Below the pieces are notes generated by a model, which saw nothing but the letters and a program-made list of their open reading frames with translations, was not told where the DNA came from and did not search any database. Shown in pieces: positions 60,773-64,000 of a stretch of 64,000 nucleotides of DNA; position 1 is the first letter of the stretch, and each line of letters opens with the position of its first letter. The position numbers were made by a program, and so were the translations under genes. This DNA is from Mayfieldus sp963781495. GTDB taxonomy: Bacteria; Actinomycetota; Thermoleophilia; Solirubrobacterales; 70-9. The DNA lies in NCBI GenBank assembly GCA_963781495.1, contig CAWAFX010000002.1:1-64000 (forward strand), given 5' to 3'.

Positions 60773-61339
60773 ATGAACGAGCTTAACGGCGACCGCTCGG
60801 CCTGGCTGCGCTGCTACCGCTGCTGGTCGCAGAACCTCGAGATCCAGATCCACTACGACGCGATCCGCCGCGTCGAGCCGCAGACCGGGGTTCCGACCGA
60901 GGGCATCGACGAAGTGCAGGAGGCCGTGGTCCAGTGCCTCGACTGCATGCACGACCAACCGCACCTGGTCCTGCAGGGCGACCGGGTCGTCCCGGTCGAG
61001 GACCGCTGGGAGCGGATGGTCGCCGGGACGCCGTGGGTTGCCTCCTGCACCGTCACCGTCGATCAGGACCAGGTCGAGACCTGCTCCGGCCCCGAGGCCG
61101 GCGAGTCGCTGACCTACGGCGCCTTCGGCGACGCCGGCACGCGCGAGTTCTTCACCCACGTGCGCTTCCACAAGCACGACGACGAGCGCATCGTCGTCCA
61201 CATGCTGGTCGAGCTCTACGCGCGCTCGCCGGAGGAGGCGAGCGACGTGCTCGAGGACGCTGCCCGCGGAATGCTGGAGATCACCTCGCTGGCCGAGGAG
61301 TCCCGGCCACCGGCCCACGCCTCAGACGAGGCGCACTAG
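60773..61339 (+). CDS. Conserved protein with zinc-ribbon-like cysteines
   Basis: 188 residues. N-terminal CYRC and CLDC pairs, 40 residues apart, suggest a zinc ribbon. The remainder is an alpha-beta domain of unknown family (TREFFTHVRFHKHDDERIVVHML). No further function can be read. CAAAAT sits 8 nt before the ATG with no ribosome binding site. It is convergent with the gene at 61340 (adjacent stops). Confidence 0.65.
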   Translation: MNELNGDRSAWLRCYRCWSQNLEIQIHYDAIRRVEPQTGVPTEGIDEVQEAVVQCLDCMHDQPHLVLQGDRVVPVEDRWERMVAGTPWVASCTVTVDQDQVETCSGPEAGESLTYGAFGDAGTREFFTHVRFHKHDDERIVVHMLVELYARSPEEASDVLEDAARGMLEITSLAEESRPPAHASDEAH

Positions 61340-61627
61340 CTATTTACTACGCGTCGCGGGTTCGTCGCTCTCGGGCGTTGCACCCGGCGACGTCTCGTGG
61401 GCCTGGCCGTGGCGGCCGTGCCGCGCCGCCTTCTCGCCCGGCTGGTCCGGGCCCTTCGCGCCCGGGTCCTTGATCGCCTTGCCGGCCTCGGTCGCCTTGT
61501 CCTTGAGGCTGCCCTTGCCCTTGGCGATATCACGCAGCTCCTGCGCGTCTTCCTTCACCGAGTCCATGCCGCCGCGCTTGTCGATCGTCTTCTTCGCCTG
61601 GTCGGCGAGTCGCTTGAAATTGACCAT
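61340..61627 (-). CDS. MT0933-antitoxin-like small charged protein
   Basis: 95 residues, Lys/Glu/Asp-rich. The opening FKRLADQAKKTIDKRGGMDSVKED and the following KGKGSLKDKATEAGKAI resemble the actinobacterial Rv0909/MT0933 family, annotated as antitoxins. No toxin gene is adjacent, and many family members are simply stress or unknown proteins. Disordered C-terminus. ATG start. Confidence 0.55.
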   Translation of the reverse strand: MVNFKRLADQAKKTIDKRGGMDSVKEDAQELRDIAKGKGSLKDKATEAGKAIKDPGAKGPDQPGEKAARHGRHGQAHETSPGATPESDEPATRSK

Positions 61628-61636
61628 GACGTCAGG

Positions 61637-62182
61637 CTAGTCGACCTGTCCCTCGGCCGTCAGCAACTCGCCCTCGGGCAGTCGCGGCACCAGGACGGCG
61701 CGCTTGAACTCGGCCACCAGCGTCCCGTCCTGGTTATAGGCGCGGGTGTGGACGCGGACGACGCCACGGTCGGGCTTGGACTCCGACGGCCGCACCTCGA
61801 GCACCTCGGACTCGGTGTAGAGGGTGTCGCCGTGAAAGACCGGCGCCGGGTGCTTGAGCTCCTCGGTGGCGAGGTTGGCGATCGCCTTGCCGGAGACGTC
61901 GGGGACCGTCATCCCGAAGATCAGCGAGTAGACGTAGGGGCCGGCGACGACATTGCGGCCCTGCTGTGACTCGGCGGCGTAGACGTCGTTGATGTGCAGG
62001 GGATGGTGGTTCATCGTCAACAGGCAGAAGAGGTGGTCCTCGGACTCGGTGATGGTCTTCACCGGCCAGTGCCTGTAGACGGCGCCGACCTCGAACTCCT
62101 CCAGATAGCGCCCGTACTTGCGGGCCCCGGAGGCCTCGCGGCCCGCCTGGTCGGTGATCAGCTCGTGTGCTTCGTCGTTCAT
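61637..62182 (-). CDS. MaoC-family dehydratase (hydratase)
   Basis: 181 residues, single hotdog domain: KTITESEDHLFCLLTMNHHPLHINDVYA. In most (R)-hydratases the catalytic pair is Asp-x4-His in this loop; here the Asp position is Asn (MNHHPLH), a variant seen in some mesaconyl-CoA hydratase-like relatives. This could fit the ethylmalonyl-CoA pathway together with ecm and ccr, but that is inference. TATAAA lies 11 nt upstream of the ATG. Confidence 0.85.
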   Translation of the reverse strand: MNDEAHELITDQAGREASGARKYGRYLEEFEVGAVYRHWPVKTITESEDHLFCLLTMNHHPLHINDVYAAESQQGRNVVAGPYVYSLIFGMTVPDVSGKAIANLATEELKHPAPVFHGDTLYTESEVLEVRPSESKPDRGVVRVHTRAYNQDGTLVAEFKRAVLVPRLPEGELLTAEGQVD

Positions 62183-62240
62183 GGGCGCGGCACTTTATAT
62201 GTAGGGCCGCGAAACGAAGTGGAGCGGCAGATGCATGTCA

Positions 62241-62257
62241 GGCGGCCGAAGGCCGCC
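62241..62257. terminator. Hairpin downstream of AlkZ-like gene
   Basis: Perfect 7-bp stem GGCGGCC-GAA-GGCCGCC located just past the stop codon of the minus-strand gene ending at 62263. No T-run follows on either strand, so it is a weak terminator candidate. Confidence 0.35.
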
Positions 62258-62262
62258 GCAAG

Positions 62263-63378
62263 TTATTCAGTGAGCCTGACCGGCGTTTGCTCGAAGCGCT
62301 CGATGTCGGCGACCTCGGCGTCGATCGCCTTGCGGTCGGCGGCGCTCAGCGAACCGGCTGAGTTGAGCGTCACCTCCACACCGTTCCCCTTGCGCCGGTA
62401 GCTCCAGCCGCCGATCACGACGCCGTCGCTGACGACGATCGGGCGCAGCCAGCCGCCGCCGCCCGCCTTGAAGGCTTCCCGGTGGCGGGCCGGCAGCGCG
62501 AAGTCACGATCCGCGTAGCCGAGCATGTAGGTGTCGAAGGCACCGAGCATCCGCAGCTCCGGCTGCCTCGGCCAGCGGTTGCGGCGGCCCTTCAGCGTCA
62601 AGGCGACCTCGTCGCCGAGCCGTGCCTCGCCAAGCTCGCCGGCAATCCGCTCCAGCCCGACCCGCAGGTCGCGCAGCGCCAGCCCCGACCACTTGGCGAA
62701 GTCGCGCTCGGTCGCCGGGCCGAAGGCGCCGACGAAGCGACGAGCCAGCTCGGCGAGCGCCGCCTCGCGGTCGAAGCGCGGCGGCTTCGGGAGCCAGTCC
62801 TCGCGCAGGACAAGGCAGCTGCTGCGCCCCTGGTCGGGGCCAAGGCAGGCGATGCCCGAGGTCACGGCGAGCATTGCGATGTGCAGCCGGGTCTCGCGCT
62901 TCAGCTCGATGCCGGCGGCGACGACCCGCTCGGCGGCCTCGGGTCGGGTCAGCGGGCCCTCTTTCCCCAGAGCTCTCTCAAATGCCTTCAACGCCTTTTC
63001 CTGCCTTTGGCGCGGCATCCCGAGTTGCTCCAGCCGCCGCCGCGACCAGGCCTCGATCCCGGGTTCGAACAGCGGCAGCATCCAACCCGCGTCCTCTGTG
63101 GCGATCATATGGATCGTCATCCGCATCACCCAGGTCCGCAGCAGCGAGCGCTCCTCGGTTCGGGCCCGCTCGACGGCTGCGGCGGTGAGGCTGCGGCTGC
63201 GGCTGCGGAAGCTGAGCGGCCCCGCGTAGAGGTCCTGCGCCTGGGCCCCGGCGATCGCCTTGGCAATCTCGGCCGGATCGCGGGCAGAGGTGGGACGGTG
63301 CAGTAGCTGCGCCGCGGCGCGCAGCTTGGGCAGCCCCTCGGGGTCGATCCTCGGCGGGCGGGACCTGCCGCCGGCCAC
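62263..63378 (-). CDS. Winged-helix AlkZ-like protein
   Basis: 371 residues of the HTH_42/AlkZ family. The catalytic QxQ motif appears in GAQAQDLYAGPL, followed by the arginine-rich helix and LLRTWVMRMTIHMI. The C-terminal GGWLRPIVVSDGVVIGGWSYRRKG is also typical. Characterised relatives are DNA glycosylases that unhook DNA cross-links or excise alkylated bases. It has no antibiotic cluster nearby, unlike AlkZ proper. The stop lies 20 nt before a hairpin. Confidence 0.82.
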   Translation of the reverse strand: MAGGRSRPPRIDPEGLPKLRAAAQLLHRPTSARDPAEIAKAIAGAQAQDLYAGPLSFRSRSRSLTAAAVERARTEERSLLRTWVMRMTIHMIATEDAGWMLPLFEPGIEAWSRRRLEQLGMPRQRQEKALKAFERALGKEGPLTRPEAAERVVAAGIELKRETRLHIAMLAVTSGIACLGPDQGRSSCLVLREDWLPKPPRFDREAALAELARRFVGAFGPATERDFAKWSGLALRDLRVGLERIAGELGEARLGDEVALTLKGRRNRWPRQPELRMLGAFDTYMLGYADRDFALPARHREAFKAGGGGWLRPIVVSDGVVIGGWSYRRKGNGVEVTLNSAGSLSAADRKAIDAEVADIERFEQTPVRLTE

Positions 63379-63383
63379 CTCGG

Positions 63384-63746
63384 CTAGTGGACTTTCCGCA
63401 ACCGCGCCCGCTGATCGTGGCGGTCCACGACCTGGGCGACCAGCTTCAGCACGTTGGGATCCCCCGAGGCCTTGATGTGTCCGTTCTCCACCGCCTGGCG
63501 ATAGCTCTTGGTCGTCCCCTCGGTCGCCAGCTGGTTGAAGTCGGCGCGCGGAATCGACACCGTTGCCCGCGCGTCCTCGGCCACCCCCTTGCTGACCTTC
63601 GGTCCCGGCACCTCGACCCGGAACATCTGCACGTCCTTGCGGCCCTGCAGCTCGAGCTCGAAGACCAGCTTCAGCTTCGCCAGCGCCGGCACCTCCTGCT
63701 GGAAGCGCCGTACCGCGGTCTCGATCAGCTCCTGCGTTGAGGCCAC
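63384..63746 (-). CDS. SCP2-like sterol-carrier domain protein
   Basis: 120 residues. The layout 'LKLVFELELQGRKDVQMFRVEVPG', 'ARATVSIPRADFNQLATEG' and 'YRQAVENGHIKASGDPNVLKLV' resembles the SCP2/alkyl-sulfatase C-terminal fold that binds acyl chains. No catalytic role expected. GTG start 63746, with TAACAT 6 nt upstream, again leaderless-like. It ends 5 nt before the AlkZ-like gene. Confidence 0.7.
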   Translation of the reverse strand: MASTQELIETAVRRFQQEVPALAKLKLVFELELQGRKDVQMFRVEVPGPKVSKGVAEDARATVSIPRADFNQLATEGTTKSYRQAVENGHIKASGDPNVLKLVAQVVDRHDQRARLRKVH

Positions 63747-63811
63747 CCGGCGATGTTATGCGCTGCCGTCAGCCGCAGAGCTCGCCGAGTGGCCTCGAAG
63801 ACCGCTGGTGC

Positions 63812-64000
63812 CTATTGGTAGTACTGGACCAGCATCCCCCCGCCCGCCTTGGTCTTGATCGTCGCGCTCGAATAGTTGAGGATCGCGATCTGGCCGTACG
63901 AAGCGCCGAAGGCATTCTGGACGCTGATCGCATTCACGCCGGATGAAGAGCCGTCGAAAATGTTCCGGACCGGGCGGCAGGTCCATCCCGCGCCTGCGTT
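63812..64000 (-). CDS. C-terminal fragment of a hypothetical protein (runs off window)
   Basis: Open from the right edge to TAG at 63812; 62 residues visible. Contains GWTCRPVRNIFDGSSSG, YGQIAILNYSSATIKT and ends GGGMLVQYYQ. Ser/Gly/Ala-rich and beta-like, reminiscent of a secreted protein's C-terminus. No family recognised; the 5' part is outside the window. Confidence 0.5.
   Translation of the reverse strand, partial: NAGAGWTCRPVRNIFDGSSSGVNAISVQNAFGASYGQIAILNYSSATIKTKAGGGMLVQYYQ

Noticed and set aside
61340..61627. Toxin-antitoxin module
   Set aside because: The protein resembles an antitoxin-named family but no adjacent toxin ORF exists on either strand.
1..64000. CRISPR arrays, insertion sequences, prophage genes, integrases or rRNA
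   Set aside because: No regularly spaced repeats, transposase motifs, phage structural genes or rRNA sequence were recognised anywhere in the window.

Overview
The window is a high-GC actinobacterial chromosome segment. Several gene types point to Thermoleophilia/Solirubrobacterales-like Actinomycetota: a complete coenzyme F420 pathway with a fused FO synthase and a stand-alone CofE, a DivIVA-domain protein, a SARP/BTAD regulator, and an acyl-CoA and ethylmalonyl-CoA carbon metabolism. The taxonomic placement is inferred from gene content; no rRNA or phylogenetic marker is present.

Layout. 0-7 kb: a beta-propeller lipoprotein, three tRNAs (Trp-CCA, Leu-TAG, Leu-CAA), a small membrane protein, a membrane M28 peptidase, acetoacetyl-CoA synthetase, and a GGDEF/HD-GYP cyclic-di-GMP enzyme. 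7-16.6 kb: a diiron protein, then a ten-gene run on the minus strand, tightly packed and mostly translationally coupled. It encodes an F420-type (LLM) oxidoreductase, an SDR, a FlK-like thioesterase, HMG-CoA lyase, a SnoaL-like protein, a DivIVA-like protein coupled to an acyl-CoA carboxylase beta subunit, a two-gene ABC exporter and a PAP2 phosphatase. 16.7-24 kb: the F420 locus (npdG, cofD, cofC, cofE on plus; FO synthase on minus) with a cupin and an alcohol dehydrogenase between. 24-40 kb: housekeeping and accessory genes, including an aquaporin, a metallophosphoesterase, an orphan THI5-like binding protein, a P-domain protein, an mntH-mntR pair with a DtxR-type box, YgfZ, an acyltransferase, crotonyl-CoA carboxylase/reductase, YceI with a palindromic operator, ClpS and a SARP regulator.

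40-57.3 kb is an exopolysaccharide/glycan locus: DegT aminotransferase, Gfo/Idh dehydrogenase, sugar-phosphate transferase, Wzz/BY-kinase, glycosyltransferases, two hexapeptide acyltransferases, O-antigen ligase/polymerase, GH5 hydrolase, sulfotransferase, flippase and a deacetylase-like protein. Three consecutive genes there (about 43.5-46.7 kb) carry at least eleven frameshifts, every one explained by missing bases. 57.4-64 kb: ethylmalonyl-CoA mutase-type enzyme, a VKOR/DsbA disulfide pair, a MaoC hydratase, an AlkZ-like protein and small conserved proteins; a gene runs off the right edge.

The two most unusual objects are palindromic elements. One of 163 bp (35854-36016) exactly fills the space between the ccr stop codon and the next start codon and could fold into an elaborate RNA. 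Another of about 100 bp (22999-23099), with a G-quadruplex-like loop, is inserted in frame inside the FO synthase gene. A second theme is the frequent placement of a -10-like hexamer only 6-11 nt before start codons that lack a Shine-Dalgarno, which suggests widespread leaderless transcription. No CRISPR array, insertion sequence, prophage or rRNA was seen, and no stretch longer than about 260 bases lacks a gene.
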